This document shows, in pieces, positions 35,863-45,490 of a stretch of 64,000 nt of DNA. The stretch comes from Leptospiraceae bacterium (GTDB taxonomy: Bacteria > Spirochaetota > Leptospiria > Leptospirales > Leptospiraceae). The stretch covers positions 28,465 through 92,464 of the forward strand of contig JAGOHK010000007.1 in assembly GCA_017996175.1 (NCBI GenBank), given 5' to 3'. Position 1 is the stretch's first letter; each line of letters opens with the position of its first letter. The notes under the pieces were generated by a model. The model saw nothing but the letters and a program-made list of their open reading frames with translations, did not search any database and was not told the origin of the DNA. Both the position numbers and the translations under genes were made by a program.

Positions 35863-37074
35863 ATGCAAAATCTAGTCGTTCAAAAATATGGCGGTACTTC
35901 AGTCGGAACTACGGACAAAATTAAAAACGTAGCCAACCGAATCAAAAGTTACCACGAAAAAGGTTCTCATGTAGTAGTTGTTGTTTCAGCAATGGGACAT
36001 ACAACAGATGAGTTAGTTGATCTAGCAGAAAAAATCAATCCAAATGCAAGCAGACGTGAAATGGATATGTTACTCTCAACAGGAGAACAAGTTTCGATTT
36101 CCCTACTAGCGATGGCGCTGGAGGCAGTGGATGTCCCTGCTCAGTCTTTCACTGGCTCACAAGTCAAGATCATCACCGACGGAAATTTTTCCAATGCAAA
36201 GATCGAAATGATCGATAGAACGCGAATCGACGAAGCACTTTCGAAAGGCAAAGTAGTAATAGTCGCAGGTTTCCAAGGAATCGACAAAGACGAAAATATC
36301 ACCACACTCGGTCGTGGTGGAAGTGATACCTCAGCAGTAGCGTTAGCCGCAACCCTTGGGGCAAAAGAATGTGAAATCTACACTGACGTAGATGGAGTTT
36401 ACTCTGCTGATCCAAATAAAGTCCAAGGTGCAAAAAAACATTCCATGATAACCTACGATGAAATGTTAGAACTAGCAAGTCTTGGTGCCGGTGTATTACA
36501 TTCTAGAAGTGTAGAATTTGCAAAAAATTACGATGTAGTCATTCATGTAAGATCAAGTTTTAATCAAAATCCCGGAACATTAGTAGTAAGTGAGGATAAA
36601 TTAGTGGAAAAAGTAAGAGTAAGTGGAGTAACAGTTAAGAGCGAAGAAGCAAGAGTAACCCTACCGGACGTTCCCGACAAACCAGGAATAGCCGCTGATT
36701 TATTTGGAAGCCTAGCTAAATCGGATATCATTGTTGACGTGATCGTTCAATCTTCACCGGCTAATGGCAAAAATACTATTTCCTTTACAATCTCTCGTAA
36801 ATCCTTAAAAGATGCGACTCCAATCCTAGAAAAGTTTGTCAAAGACCACCAAACGGGAACACTAGATATAGACGATAAGATTGCAATTGTATCCGCAGTG
36901 GGTGTTGGGATGAAGTCTCACGTTGGAGTTGCGGCTACTATGTTTAAGGCGCTAGCGGATAACAATATCAATATCGAGATGATTTCTACCTCTGAAATTA
37001 AAATTTCTTGTGTCATTAACGAAGCTGATTCCAAAAAAGCACTCCAAGAAATTCACAAAGCATTTGAGATATAA
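35863..37074 (+). CDS. lysC: Aspartate kinase
   Basis: About 403 residues from ATG 35863; an in-frame ATG at 35821 would add 14 residues that do not belong to the family. The kinase domain starts [11 protein letters not shown], with [11 protein letters not shown] and [12 protein letters not shown] further on. Two ACT domains form the last ~150 residues, the arrangement of feedback-inhibited enzymes. It phosphorylates aspartate, the first step to lysine, threonine, methionine and diaminopimelate. It stands alone, without other pathway genes nearby. Confidence 0.95.
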   Translation: MQNLVVQKYGGTSVGTTDKIKNVANRIKSYHEKGSHVVVVVSAMGHTTDELVDLAEKINPNASRREMDMLLSTGEQVSISLLAMALEAVDVPAQSFTGSQVKIITDGNFSNAKIEMIDRTRIDEALSKGKVVIVAGFQGIDKDENITTLGRGGSDTSAVALAATLGAKECEIYTDVDGVYSADPNKVQGAKKHSMITYDEMLELASLGAGVLHSRSVEFAKNYDVVIHVRSSFNQNPGTLVVSEDKLVEKVRVSGVTVKSEEARVTLPDVPDKPGIAADLFGSLAKSDIIVDVIVQSSPANGKNTISFTISRKSLKDATPILEKFVKDHQTGTLDIDDKIAIVSAVGVGMKSHVGVAATMFKALADNNINIEMISTSEIKISCVINEADSKKALQEIHKAFEI

Positions 37075-37108
37075 TGGTTAATGGTTAATGGTTAATGAAA
37101 GACTGGAT

Positions 37109-37282
37109 TTAGCTTGCTTTTTTTAGGACTTTCTTTTTATTTTTCACTTTTTTTAGTTTTTTAATATCAATAGATTTGTCTTCTTCTTTTACATCAAGAA
37201 GGAGCTTATCGATTTTCTCTCGTTCTTTTTTATTTGGAATAACATACTTAACTGAAAAATTTTTATCTTTCATTTCTTTCAT
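37109..37282 (-). CDS. Small Lys-rich protein, candidate antitoxin
   Basis: 57 residues, about one third Lys, starting at ATG 37282, which overlaps the stop of the toxin-like frame (ATGA at 37279-37282). The short N-terminal part (F-S-V-K-Y-V-I-P) could be a strand, followed by a helix. The place directly after a BrnT-like frame is where BrnA-type antitoxins lie, but the sequence is not a clear match. Confidence 0.5.
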   Translation of the reverse strand: MKEMKDKNFSVKYVIPNKKEREKIDKLLLDVKEEDKSIDIKKLKKVKNKKKVLKKAS

Positions 37283-37549
37283 AAATTTGCCTCTGTGTCG
37301 TAAATTTTATTTTGATCCTCGATGTCATAACCAGTAATGATATATAATATATTTTTAGATAGTTTTCTGTAAACAAATTCTAAGTAGCGATTAGTATGCA
37401 ATTTACCGTAGGCAACAAAACTACGGTCTTTTCGTTTCCTCTCAAAATAATTCGAACTCATAAAAAACTCACTCACTGTCTAGAGTAACATTATTGTCTT
37501 CTAAATGAGTTTTTCCGATTTTAGGGTCGAAATACATTCTAAATTTCAT
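37279..37549 (-). pseudogene. BrnT-like toxin gene split by a 4-bp duplication
   Basis: From ATG 37549 a frame runs 26 residues (F-D-P-K-I-G-K-T-H-L) to a stop at 37469. The continuation (F-V-A-Y-G-K-L-H-T-N-R-Y-L-E-F-V-Y, I-I-T-G-Y-D) is open from GTG 37476 in a shifted frame to 37279. The break lies in AGTGAGTGAG: removing one GTGA joins both halves into one 87-residue protein with the size and pattern of BrnT/DUF4258-type ribonuclease toxins (G-R-x-x-x-x-R-Y-L-x-V-x-Y). The ATG overlaps the stop of the upstream gene. Confidence 0.6.
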
Positions 37550-38007
37550 TACAAAACCAAATCTTCCACTTTTGGATGAAAACCTTTTCCTACAGGCTTT
37601 GTGTGAGACAAAAATAAATCCTCCAGGCAAACGATTCGAAAAACAGGATGCTCTAAATTTCCTTTCTCTGTCATGGTTACTCTTTCCTGTGAGACACCAT
37701 CAATATGAATCCAAGAATCCATACGCGCTCCTTTCTCATTAGAAATTTCCACAACGATTAAAAATTCATAAGTCCCAAATTTTTTTAGAAAGACACGAAG
37801 ATTTTCGACCGTCGATTGTACAATATCTTCCCTAAATACATGAGCGGGGGTCGGGTGATTTGCCGATGGAAATAGATCATAATATCGATTCAAAACTCGA
37901 ACAATATTTTGGAAATCCTCTTTTGAGCTCGTTAATTCGTACCAACCAGTTTTCTTTTTAGTTTTTTTGGGCTTAGGTTTAATTTCTTTTTCTTCGGTCT
38001 TATTCAT
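37549..38007 (-). CDS. Conserved-looking protein of unknown function
   Basis: 152 residues with a Lys-rich N-terminal 20 residues (four P-K/K-T-K-K units) and a compact remainder without membrane segments. An AGGAG site precedes the ATG. I recognise no motif. The toxin-like frame starts within its stop codon (TAATG), so the three minus-strand frames here were one transcript. Confidence 0.7.
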   Translation of the reverse strand: MNKTEEKEIKPKPKKTKKKTGWYELTSSKEDFQNIVRVLNRYYDLFPSANHPTPAHVFREDIVQSTVENLRVFLKKFGTYEFLIVVEISNEKGARMDSWIHIDGVSQERVTMTEKGNLEHPVFRIVCLEDLFLSHTKPVGKGFHPKVEDLVL

Positions 38008-38121
38008 ATTTTCTCCTTTTTGGGTTCTAAAACACTAGGTTTCAAAACTGAAACTTGGTTCAGTTTTTTTTATTAGTTTTACGCAGTTACGCAAAAAAAG
38101 AAATAGCCGATATTCAAAGTA

Positions 38122-39312
38122 ATGTTTCGTTTCCTTATTCTACTTTTCTTAATTTTCCCAATTTTCTCTCAGGATGGCGAAGAAGAAACTAGGGAAGAAG
38201 TATTAGCTAGTATTTTCCAAAAGCGGGACAGTTTTTCTGCTGACCAATTTTATGAAGATACTTTAAAAAAAGCGTACTATGCATTTGTAGAAAAAGACTA
38301 TCCACGAGCCATTAATAAATTAGATTTAATTGTTTCTAAATACAAAGAAAAGGATTGGCGTTACTATTCTATTCGAGCAAAAACCCATGAGGCTCTAGGA
38401 CAAGAGGATGAGGCTATTCAACATTATACGTTTAGCATTGCAATTAATCCAGCACAGTCTGATGTATTTAAAAAACTCTATGAGCTAAATTTTAAAATTC
38501 GTCGCCCTGTTAAATCTTTTGAATACATACGATTATATTTAAAGGAAAACGAAAAAGATACCTTCCTGCGTTATCGCGCACTCATTCTTGCAAAGAGGTT
38601 AGGAGATGAGAAATATGCCAGTTTTGCGCTCAAGAAAATAGAATCCGGAAACGGTTTCTCTGATGAGAAAGAAAAAATTTTTGAACTTATAAAAAATCTA
38701 ATCACGAATAAAAAATACAAAGAAGCAAAAGAAGAGTGTAATAAGTATTTGCCTTATTTTCCTATGGATGAGAAATTGCATAATTATTTACATATAGCAC
38801 AACACAATCTAGATAGGCAAGGAAAAGAGATGGAGTCGATTCTAATGGACACCGCAGTCTTATTTTCGGATAATCCTAAGTATTCTCTAAAACTAGCTTA
38901 CTACTACAAAGAAAAGAAACGGCACTATCAGGCTTTGAATTTATTTCGTCGTGTTTTTTATTTGTCTCTCGCCAAAGATGGATTTACCTTAAATACGGAA
39001 ACAATTCTTTTTCTAAAGGAATGTTATTTCCAATTACAATCCACAAACGATGTAAGGGCAATGCTTTCTCTTTTAGAAATTCTGGAACAAAAAGAAAAAC
39101 CAGAACTTTCCGAGTGGAATTCGCTTCGAATTAATTTTAATAACAACCGAGAATTTTTAGTTACAATTCTCTATTTTACTAAAACAAATAATCTCACAAA
39201 CGACTATGAAAAATTCCGTGAGATTTTAAAAGAACGTGATGAAAAAAAAGCAGATGCAGAGTTTATGAACGTCTACTCCGTGTTTGTCTACGACGATTTT
39301 CGAAATTTTTAG
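38122..39312 (+). CDS. Exported TPR-repeat protein
   Basis: 396 residues with a signal peptide (1-16, ending I-F-S-Q) and TPR-like helix pairs. Repeats near residues 50-115 (Y-Y-A-F-V-E-K-D-Y-P-R-A-I-N-K-L) and 80-115 (E-A-L-G-Q-E-D-E-A-I) are the clearest; weaker ones continue to the C-terminus. It is probably a periplasmic scaffold. It stands alone with its own start 110 nt after a divergent gene. Confidence 0.8.
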   Translation: MFRFLILLFLIFPIFSQDGEEETREEVLASIFQKRDSFSADQFYEDTLKKAYYAFVEKDYPRAINKLDLIVSKYKEKDWRYYSIRAKTHEALGQEDEAIQHYTFSIAINPAQSDVFKKLYELNFKIRRPVKSFEYIRLYLKENEKDTFLRYRALILAKRLGDEKYASFALKKIESGNGFSDEKEKIFELIKNLITNKKYKEAKEECNKYLPYFPMDEKLHNYLHIAQHNLDRQGKEMESILMDTAVLFSDNPKYSLKLAYYYKEKKRHYQALNLFRRVFYLSLAKDGFTLNTETILFLKECYFQLQSTNDVRAMLSLLEILEQKEKPELSEWNSLRINFNNNREFLVTILYFTKTNNLTNDYEKFREILKERDEKKADAEFMNVYSVFVYDDFRNF

Positions 39313-39432
39313 AGAAAACAACAGATTGACCCTATAAAAATCACTTGCCTTTTTAAAAACAATGGATGAAATAGATTCATGGGAATTTTACAAAACCAAT
39401 TCAAAAAAAAATGGCTGAGACGGTAATAGACC

Positions 39433-39834
39433 TTGGATGATTTTCTAAACAAGAAGTTACTTACGATTATCCTTAAGTCAGAAAGATATTTAAGAATTGC
39501 GCAGGGGCTTGCAAACCAAGGCGATTACGATGTAGCATGTTCCAAAGCTTACTATTCTATTTTTTATATATTCGAAGGATTGTTATCAACCAAAGGATTA
39601 GAATTTTCTAATCATACTACCACAATCGAAGCTTTTAATGAATATTTTATTAATACCGGTAAATTTTCTAGCGACTTATCTGAGAAAATAAATAACCTTT
39701 CGGGATTAATACAAATTCTGAATCATAATTTAGAAACAAAAATTACGCATGAAATGGCATACCAAGATATTTATATTGCCGGAAGTATTTTAGAAGAATG
39801 CAAAAATTATTTGCGAGAAAATGGTTTTATTTGA
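39433..39834 (+). CDS. Orphan HEPN-domain protein (UPF0332-like)
   Basis: 133 residues from a TTG start. The helical pattern A-C-S-K-A-Y-Y-S-I-F-Y-I-F-E-G-L-L-S-T-K-G-L is typical of HEPN proteins that pair with minimal nucleotidyltransferases (MNT). The usual R-x4-6-H ribonuclease motif is not evident (here L-I-Q-I-L-N-H-N, with no Arg in place). No MNT gene is adjacent: only 120 nt separate it from the TPR gene, with two short frames (for example 39362-39418, 18 residues) that could be remnants. It may be a partner-less leftover of a toxin-antitoxin system. Confidence 0.75.
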   Translation: MDDFLNKKLLTIILKSERYLRIAQGLANQGDYDVACSKAYYSIFYIFEGLLSTKGLEFSNHTTTIEAFNEYFINTGKFSSDLSEKINNLSGLIQILNHNLETKITHEMAYQDIYIAGSILEECKNYLRENGFI

Positions 39835-40034
39835 TCCACTGACTAACTTTTTTATTTTCAAATTCCTCATCAATCATTCTCTGTGGTTAATACATAGTAA
39901 CCTTTATGAATCAAAAATCATGCAGTCTGCAATTAATTCAAATAGCAAATTGCAAACGTTAACAGACAGACTAAGCAGATGTACATATCAATAATATAAA
40001 CTATATCAATAATCTTCTTTAATTCAAAACTAAA

Positions 40035-40063
40035 TTGACATAGCAATTTAAAATCCTTAGTAT
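40035..40063 (+). promoter_or_regulatory. Strong sigma-70-type promoter
   Basis: TTGACA (40035-40040) and TAGTAT (40058-40063) with a 17-bp spacer, about 27 bp before the FecR lipoprotein start. AGGTGGAG at 40077-40084 is the ribosome-binding site. Confidence 0.7.
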
Positions 40064-40089
40064 GGACATAGTTATTAGGTGGAGAAATT

Positions 40090-41232
40090 ATGTTTAGAAT
40101 TTTAGTATTAATAATTTTTGTTTTATTAGGATATTGTAAAGAGAAAGACAGAGTCCTTGCTCCTATTGGAAAACCAATCTCTGGATTGGCTCTTTTTATT
40201 GTGGGTGATGTAAAGACAAAGCTAACACCTGTTAAGCTAGGGGAGAATATTCCTGAATCTGATGAAGTTTCAGTTGGTAAAAAATCCTTAGCCGATTTTC
40301 AAATTCTAAATATAGCAGAGGATATCGTGATTCGCCTCAAAGAGGATACAAAATTTCGACTCCAAGAAAAAATTACCCAAGGCAGACCTAGTAAGAATCT
40401 TTACATTCAATCCGGTGAAGCAATTTTTAATATCAAAAAACTAAAACAACAGGAGAGTCTAATCGTTGTTACTCCTACCATTGCGATTGGGGTCCGTGGA
40501 ACTCAGTTTGGTGTTTCTTTAGATGCAAAAACTGGAGCAAATAAACTAACACTCTATGAGGGATCAGTCAGTGTTAGCCCCTCACTTCTTGAATTAGAAG
40601 AACTTGGAGAAGATATATTTCAGGCAACAGGAATTTCCGCTCAAGTAGAAGATTGGAAAAAAAAGTCTGAACTGGTAATTGAACCCGGACAAAGTATAGA
40701 AGTAAATGCAAATATAAACAAAGATTTTTTGAAAAAACTCGGTTGGGAAGAAATAAAATCGAAACCAGAAGTAAAAGAATTTTTGAGTAAAAAAGCAAAT
40801 TCTACTCTTACAGAAGAAGATAAAAATAAAGTCAAACTTACACTCAAGTCTTACTACGAAGATCCAAAAAACAAAGAACGAGTCAACTCAGCGTTAAATG
40901 AGAAAGTTTCTTTTTCAACTCGACGAGTAGCAGAGGGAGAATTGAAATCTAAACTAGAGGAATTGAAAGAATTAATCGCAATCGAAAAGGAAAAATTAGA
41001 AATTTCTACAGACAAAACGATTCCTATCAAAGAAAGAGCAAAAACAATTCGAGACCAGCTTCTGCAAAGGATTGCAGATATAACGGGAGACGATATACGG
41101 ACCATAAAATTAAAAAATGGACAGACCTTACGTGGGGTCATAAGTATCACAGGGAACCAACAAATTATAGTGAGTACACCGGAGGAGGTTCTAACAATTC
41201 CGGGTGATCAATTTGATGACTATGTGGATTAA
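40090..41232 (+). CDS. FecR-domain lipoprotein (LipL45-like)
   Basis: 380 residues with a lipobox (L-L-G-Y-C, Cys16). Residues 25-170 form a FecR domain (G-D-V, F-Q-I-L-N, I-R-L-K-E-D-T-K-F-R-L, I-A-I-G-V-R-G-T-Q-F-G-V and L-Y-E-G-S-V-S-V). Leptospira LipL45 has the same type. A helical, charged middle follows, and the last 40 residues carry L-K-N-G-Q-T-L-R-G-V-I, an Sm-like beta motif also present at the start of the next protein. The end overlaps the next gene. It has its own promoter. FecR-type domains bind peptidoglycan or act in signalling; its job here is unknown. Confidence 0.85.
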   Translation: MFRILVLIIFVLLGYCKEKDRVLAPIGKPISGLALFIVGDVKTKLTPVKLGENIPESDEVSVGKKSLADFQILNIAEDIVIRLKEDTKFRLQEKITQGRPSKNLYIQSGEAIFNIKKLKQQESLIVVTPTIAIGVRGTQFGVSLDAKTGANKLTLYEGSVSVSPSLLELEELGEDIFQATGISAQVEDWKKKSELVIEPGQSIEVNANINKDFLKKLGWEEIKSKPEVKEFLSKKANSTLTEEDKNKVKLTLKSYYEDPKNKERVNSALNEKVSFSTRRVAEGELKSKLEELKELIAIEKEKLEISTDKTIPIKERAKTIRDQLLQRIADITGDDIRTIKLKNGQTLRGVISITGNQQIIVSTPEEVLTIPGDQFDDYVD

Positions 41233-42400
41233 AAGTTTTATCGTCTTATTCTTATTATCCGCATTTCCAATTTTATCGGATAAGCTGATTTTAAAAAATG
41301 GACAAGAATATGAAAATGTAAAAGTTCGGACGGTTGGAACGTTAGTAGAAATACTATTCGAAGATGGAAGCAAAAAAACTGCCCCCAAAAAAAATATAAA
41401 AAGTTTGAAACTAAAAGTTGTAGTTTGGAAAAATGTGATAAATAAAAAGGATGCTTACGAAGAAGAAAGAATTCGTATTGCCGAATTTTTAATTGAAAAC
41501 TCAAATTGGCAACCCAAGGAAGATGAAAAACCACAACTCATGATCCTAAAGTTTAAAGCGGGAAAGGGAATCACTACCTATAAAGCAGATTCTCTTTCTA
41601 ATTTAATTCGAACCAAAGTAATCAATACAGGTGTATTTGTAGTCGTGGATAGACTGACCATGGAAAAAGAAATCGAAAAGAACAAATGTATGGATGTAAA
41701 CTGTTCGCAGAATATCGCCTCCGATTTAAAGGTTAACAAGCTATTAACCGGTGAAATTAGTTCCACTCCCAACGGGTATTTTATCACAGGAGAAATTATT
41801 GACATCAAACAAAAAAAAGTGGAATTCTCAGAGACAATTCTAATCCCTTCGGAGGAGAAAGAGGAAACAAAGACAGCGGAGTTTGCCGCAAAAATCGCAG
41901 GTGGGACTTTAGAACAATGGGAGCATCCTATCAATAACCCACAAGCTGGAATCCAGATTATCCCCTATATTTGGCGCTCCATGGTTTTACCTGGTTGGGG
42001 GCAGTATGAAAAGGAGCAGTACATAAGATCTGTATTTTATCCAGTCTTATTGGTTGCTGGTGCGGCATATTACAAGTTAGCCTCTGATCAGTACCTTGCA
42101 AAACAGAGTCAATATCAATTATGGACTCAACTCTCTTTTGTAGATCAATCCAATACACTGAGTCCTTTTCTTTTCTATTTTTCAGAAATGCAAAAGAAAG
42201 AAGCAAATAAAGAAGCGGCTACAGTCAACAGAGTTGTTTCTGTTTTACTTGGTATCTATATCGTCAATATAATAGATGCAATTTTTACTCCCGTTCCAAT
42301 GGAACTAAAAAATGTTTCTTTTCAATACAACCAAGAAATTTTTCGGGAGAATAATTCAGTCGGTAAAGTTTACGGGGTGTCTTATACATTCCAATTTTAA
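41204..42400 (+). CDS. Exported protein with CsgG-like and DUF5683-like parts
   Basis: 398 residues; an alternative start at 41219 gives a cleaner signal peptide. After the signal comes L-K-N-G-Q-E-Y-E-N-V-K-V-R, the same motif as the end of the preceding protein. Residues 105-225 resemble the CsgG/curli-secretion type domain (L-x-x-L-I-R-T-K-V-I-N-T-G-V-F-V-V-V-D-R). Residues 260-355 have two membrane helices around L-P-G-W-G-Q, the DUF5683 signature. The overlap with the FecR gene suggests a common complex in the envelope. Confidence 0.75.
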   Translation: MINLMTMWIKSFIVLFLLSAFPILSDKLILKNGQEYENVKVRTVGTLVEILFEDGSKKTAPKKNIKSLKLKVVVWKNVINKKDAYEEERIRIAEFLIENSNWQPKEDEKPQLMILKFKAGKGITTYKADSLSNLIRTKVINTGVFVVVDRLTMEKEIEKNKCMDVNCSQNIASDLKVNKLLTGEISSTPNGYFITGEIIDIKQKKVEFSETILIPSEEKEETKTAEFAAKIAGGTLEQWEHPINNPQAGIQIIPYIWRSMVLPGWGQYEKEQYIRSVFYPVLLVAGAAYYKLASDQYLAKQSQYQLWTQLSFVDQSNTLSPFLFYFSEMQKKEANKEAATVNRVVSVLLGIYIVNIIDAIFTPVPMELKNVSFQYNQEIFRENNSVGKVYGVSYTFQF

Positions 42401-42538
42401 GCAACAAAATAAATAGGCTAAGCCTATACTCCTGAAATGGATGCAGATGAAGTGAAGGCTTTATATGAATTTGAAAAATAAATTTATGAAAACGAGTAAT
42501 TGCAATAAAAATAAAATATTTGATAAGAGAGATACAAA

Positions 42539-45484
42539 ATGAAAGTGCTAAATAAAATAATAATCACAATAATTTCAGTTTTACTTTTTTCCTGTGTGTC
42601 AAAAGTTTCTAGCCAAACGCATACATTTGCCTTTTTACTGAAATTACTTTTGGGTGATAAAATTTCACCTGTAATTTCATTTACTTCCCCCGCACCAATT
42701 GATGATGAATATGAGACTAATAAGAGTTTTACAATTGTATTTTCAGAGCCGGTTCGCTCCGCCCAAGATTCTCCATTACGATTAAGTTTAAATGGATCTG
42801 AAACTAAAGGAACGGCAGAATTTGTAGATAATTCATTGATATTCAAACCCTCAGCTCAACTAGCGGCAAATACGAGTTATTCAGTAGGAATTCAGGGAGT
42901 GGAAGATACAAGTGGAAATCTAATGAAGGATGAATATAAATATTCCTTTAAAACTGGAAATACTATTGATTTAACTCCCATATCTATAAAGGAAACGAAT
43001 CCGGTTGCGGATTCTAAAGATGTTTATTTGGATACTAAAATTGCGATTGAGTTCAATGAGGCATTAAATCCAAAATCGGCATTTCCAAAATCGGTATTTG
43101 AGGATAATTTCATTCTAAAAACAAATGGGGTAAATGTAGAGTGTTCCTATGAATATACTGGAAATATAATATTTATTAAACCAGTAAAAGATTTTGATCC
43201 TTATACTTATTATACATTGACCATAAAAGGAAGTATTACGGATGCATCCGATCTAGCGATGGGCTCCGATTACACAATTAATTTCCTAACTGCAAAAGAA
43301 ACGGATAAAACTCCTCCTACGATTGTAGAGTCCTACCCTGCACCTGATCTTAGCCCAGCGCTAAGAGCTAATACAATGTTTTATGGAACTAGGGCATTAA
43401 CATTTAGAGGACAGGAGATTCAACCGTCTCAATTTGTAATGGCAGATTTCTCAGAGCCAATAGTCAATGCAATTCCAGAACAGAGTATAAATGTTAGATC
43501 TATGAGTGATGGAGCAGTGGCTAAATTCGGTATCCGCCGAGGGTTATCAACGATAACAGTATACCCGCTTGAAAAAAAATGGAAACTAGGTGAACAATAC
43601 ATGCTGACAATAAATACGTCGGTGACCGATTTATCTTTCAATTCGATTCCAGCAGGTGATGTGGAATTTATTTTTCCTATCACTAAGATAGAGACTACCC
43701 AGAATCCGCCTACTCTTACAGGTCAAAGTCCATCTAATTTAGAATCGAATGTGGGTTTGAACACAAAAATAAAATTGATTTTTGACAAACCAGTTTTTAG
43801 ACCAAGTGTAACTATTGAGTCAGTTTATGTGCAAGATAACTTGGGAAATAGGGTCAACGGCACATACACTTATGATAATATCACAACAATCTCATTTAAG
43901 CCGGATACAATTCTAAAGTCAAATACAAATTATACTGCGTTTATTAAAACCAAAGTTCGTGGACTGGGTAATGATAAATTGCCTACCGATTATACTTTTA
44001 ATTTTACAACGGAAGTATTAAACGGACCTTCTTCTCTTGTCTACAATAATGATTATTATCAATTCACAACAGGTGTTAGCACTTCCCCAATATCCCCTTC
44101 TTATACTGGATATATTACTTCTTGCAGTGCCTCTCCAAGTTTGCCGAGCGGATTATACGTGTTAAATGATTGTACCATATATGGCACACCGAAAAGCAGA
44201 ATGGATTCTACTGAAATTACAATTACAGCTTCCAATTCAGTTGGTTCAACCAATACAAAAGTTTTTATCAATGTAGTCAATTCAGGCGAAACTCCTTTTT
44301 ATTTTAGTTATACATACAATTCATTTGCATTTGTTCTCGGAGAATCCATATCATCCGTTAGCCCAACCAGCTACGGAACTATCGTTTCTTGCTCTGCCAA
44401 TCCTTCTCTTCCAGCAGGAATAGTTTTATCAAATGATTGTAAGATTAGTGGAACTCCTACTTCCTTACTAGCACAATCTTCTTACGTAATCACTGGAAGT
44501 TCCGGTACTGCATCGATGAGTAGAACTATAACGATTGCAGTGAATAATGCAGCGTTGAGTTACTCTCTAGCAAGTTATACTTTGATAAGAGGACTTGCAG
44601 TTTCAATTCCTGCGAGTGTGGATAGCAGCACATACAATTGCACCATAAATCCATCTCTACCATCGGGGCTAACAATAGATTCCCAGAATTGTAATATATC
44701 TGGCTCACCAGTCTCTTCACAAAATATCACTGCGTATACTGTTACCGCGCTGAGTAATTCTGGTTCAACCTCTAAAAGTATTTCACTCGGAGTTCGAATA
44801 TTCAATAGCTGCAAAGAAATATTAGATAATAATTATTCTATCGGAGATGGTATTTACCAAATTGATGTCGACGGAATAGGTGGACAGGGAGCACTAAATA
44901 CCTATTGTGATATGACAACTGACGGTGGAGGCTGGACACTGGGGTTTATAAAAAACTCTAAAGAATCAGGAAGCTACCCAGGATTTGCCAGTAACTACAC
45001 CAATGTAACAAATTTACAAAATAATCCAGCAGCCGCATCTACTTCGAATGTAGCTATCGCGGGGTGGTTAAATGCAAATGACTTAACGTACACAAACTTA
45101 AGAGTAGCCGCTTACGGAAATGGAAATCTCAACTTTATCACTATTGATATTCCAAGAACGGCACTCAGAATAAACTTTGGTCAAAGCGGATACTTGCTAT
45201 ATAACTCAACTTCAGAAGGATACTATTGGTGTGGTGGAATCAGGGATTTTACAGACCACGGAACTTATGAAGATAATCCTGTTTCTGGAACAAGTACAAC
45301 CAGAGATTGTAAAGGACATTGGGCAGTCGGAACGGGATGGGATTTTTCTAAAACCAACACCTTAAATCAAGGTTTGACTTTATGCTCTGTAGAAGCCGGA
45401 TACAACTTTATGTACACAGGTCTTGGAACAGGACTTACCTATTATGGAAATGTTGGCGCAGCCTATGCACTTTGGTTTAGATAA
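42539..45484 (+). CDS. Large surface lipoprotein with Ig-like domains and fibrinogen-like C-terminus
   Basis: 981 residues. The lipobox is L-L-F-S-C (Cys18). Residues 40-495 hold four Big_5/SbsA-type Ig domains (P-x-x-G/D-S-x-x-V, I-x-I-x-F-x-E-P/A-L, Y-T-x-x-I). Residues 500-765 hold three putative-Ig (He_PIG-like) repeats with C-S-A-[SN]-P-S-L-P-[SA]-G. Residues 770-980 have a fibrinogen-like C-terminal domain: C-K-E-I-L, G-I-Y-Q-I-D-V-D-G, Y-C-D-M-T-T-D-G-G-G-W-T-L. Such proteins are surface adhesins or polysaccharide binders. It converges on the next gene with only 6 nt between stops. Confidence 0.85.
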   Translation: MKVLNKIIITIISVLLFSCVSKVSSQTHTFAFLLKLLLGDKISPVISFTSPAPIDDEYETNKSFTIVFSEPVRSAQDSPLRLSLNGSETKGTAEFVDNSLIFKPSAQLAANTSYSVGIQGVEDTSGNLMKDEYKYSFKTGNTIDLTPISIKETNPVADSKDVYLDTKIAIEFNEALNPKSAFPKSVFEDNFILKTNGVNVECSYEYTGNIIFIKPVKDFDPYTYYTLTIKGSITDASDLAMGSDYTINFLTAKETDKTPPTIVESYPAPDLSPALRANTMFYGTRALTFRGQEIQPSQFVMADFSEPIVNAIPEQSINVRSMSDGAVAKFGIRRGLSTITVYPLEKKWKLGEQYMLTINTSVTDLSFNSIPAGDVEFIFPITKIETTQNPPTLTGQSPSNLESNVGLNTKIKLIFDKPVFRPSVTIESVYVQDNLGNRVNGTYTYDNITTISFKPDTILKSNTNYTAFIKTKVRGLGNDKLPTDYTFNFTTEVLNGPSSLVYNNDYYQFTTGVSTSPISPSYTGYITSCSASPSLPSGLYVLNDCTIYGTPKSRMDSTEITITASNSVGSTNTKVFINVVNSGETPFYFSYTYNSFAFVLGESISSVSPTSYGTIVSCSANPSLPAGIVLSNDCKISGTPTSLLAQSSYVITGSSGTASMSRTITIAVNNAALSYSLASYTLIRGLAVSIPASVDSSTYNCTINPSLPSGLTIDSQNCNISGSPVSSQNITAYTVTALSNSGSTSKSISLGVRIFNSCKEILDNNYSIGDGIYQIDVDGIGGQGALNTYCDMTTDGGGWTLGFIKNSKESGSYPGFASNYTNVTNLQNNPAAASTSNVAIAGWLNANDLTYTNLRVAAYGNGNLNFITIDIPRTALRINFGQSGYLLYNSTSEGYYWCGGIRDFTDHGTYEDNPVSGTSTTRDCKGHWAVGTGWDFSKTNTLNQGLTLCSVEAGYNFMYTGLGTGLTYYGNVGAAYALWFR

Positions 45485-45490
45485 TCATTT

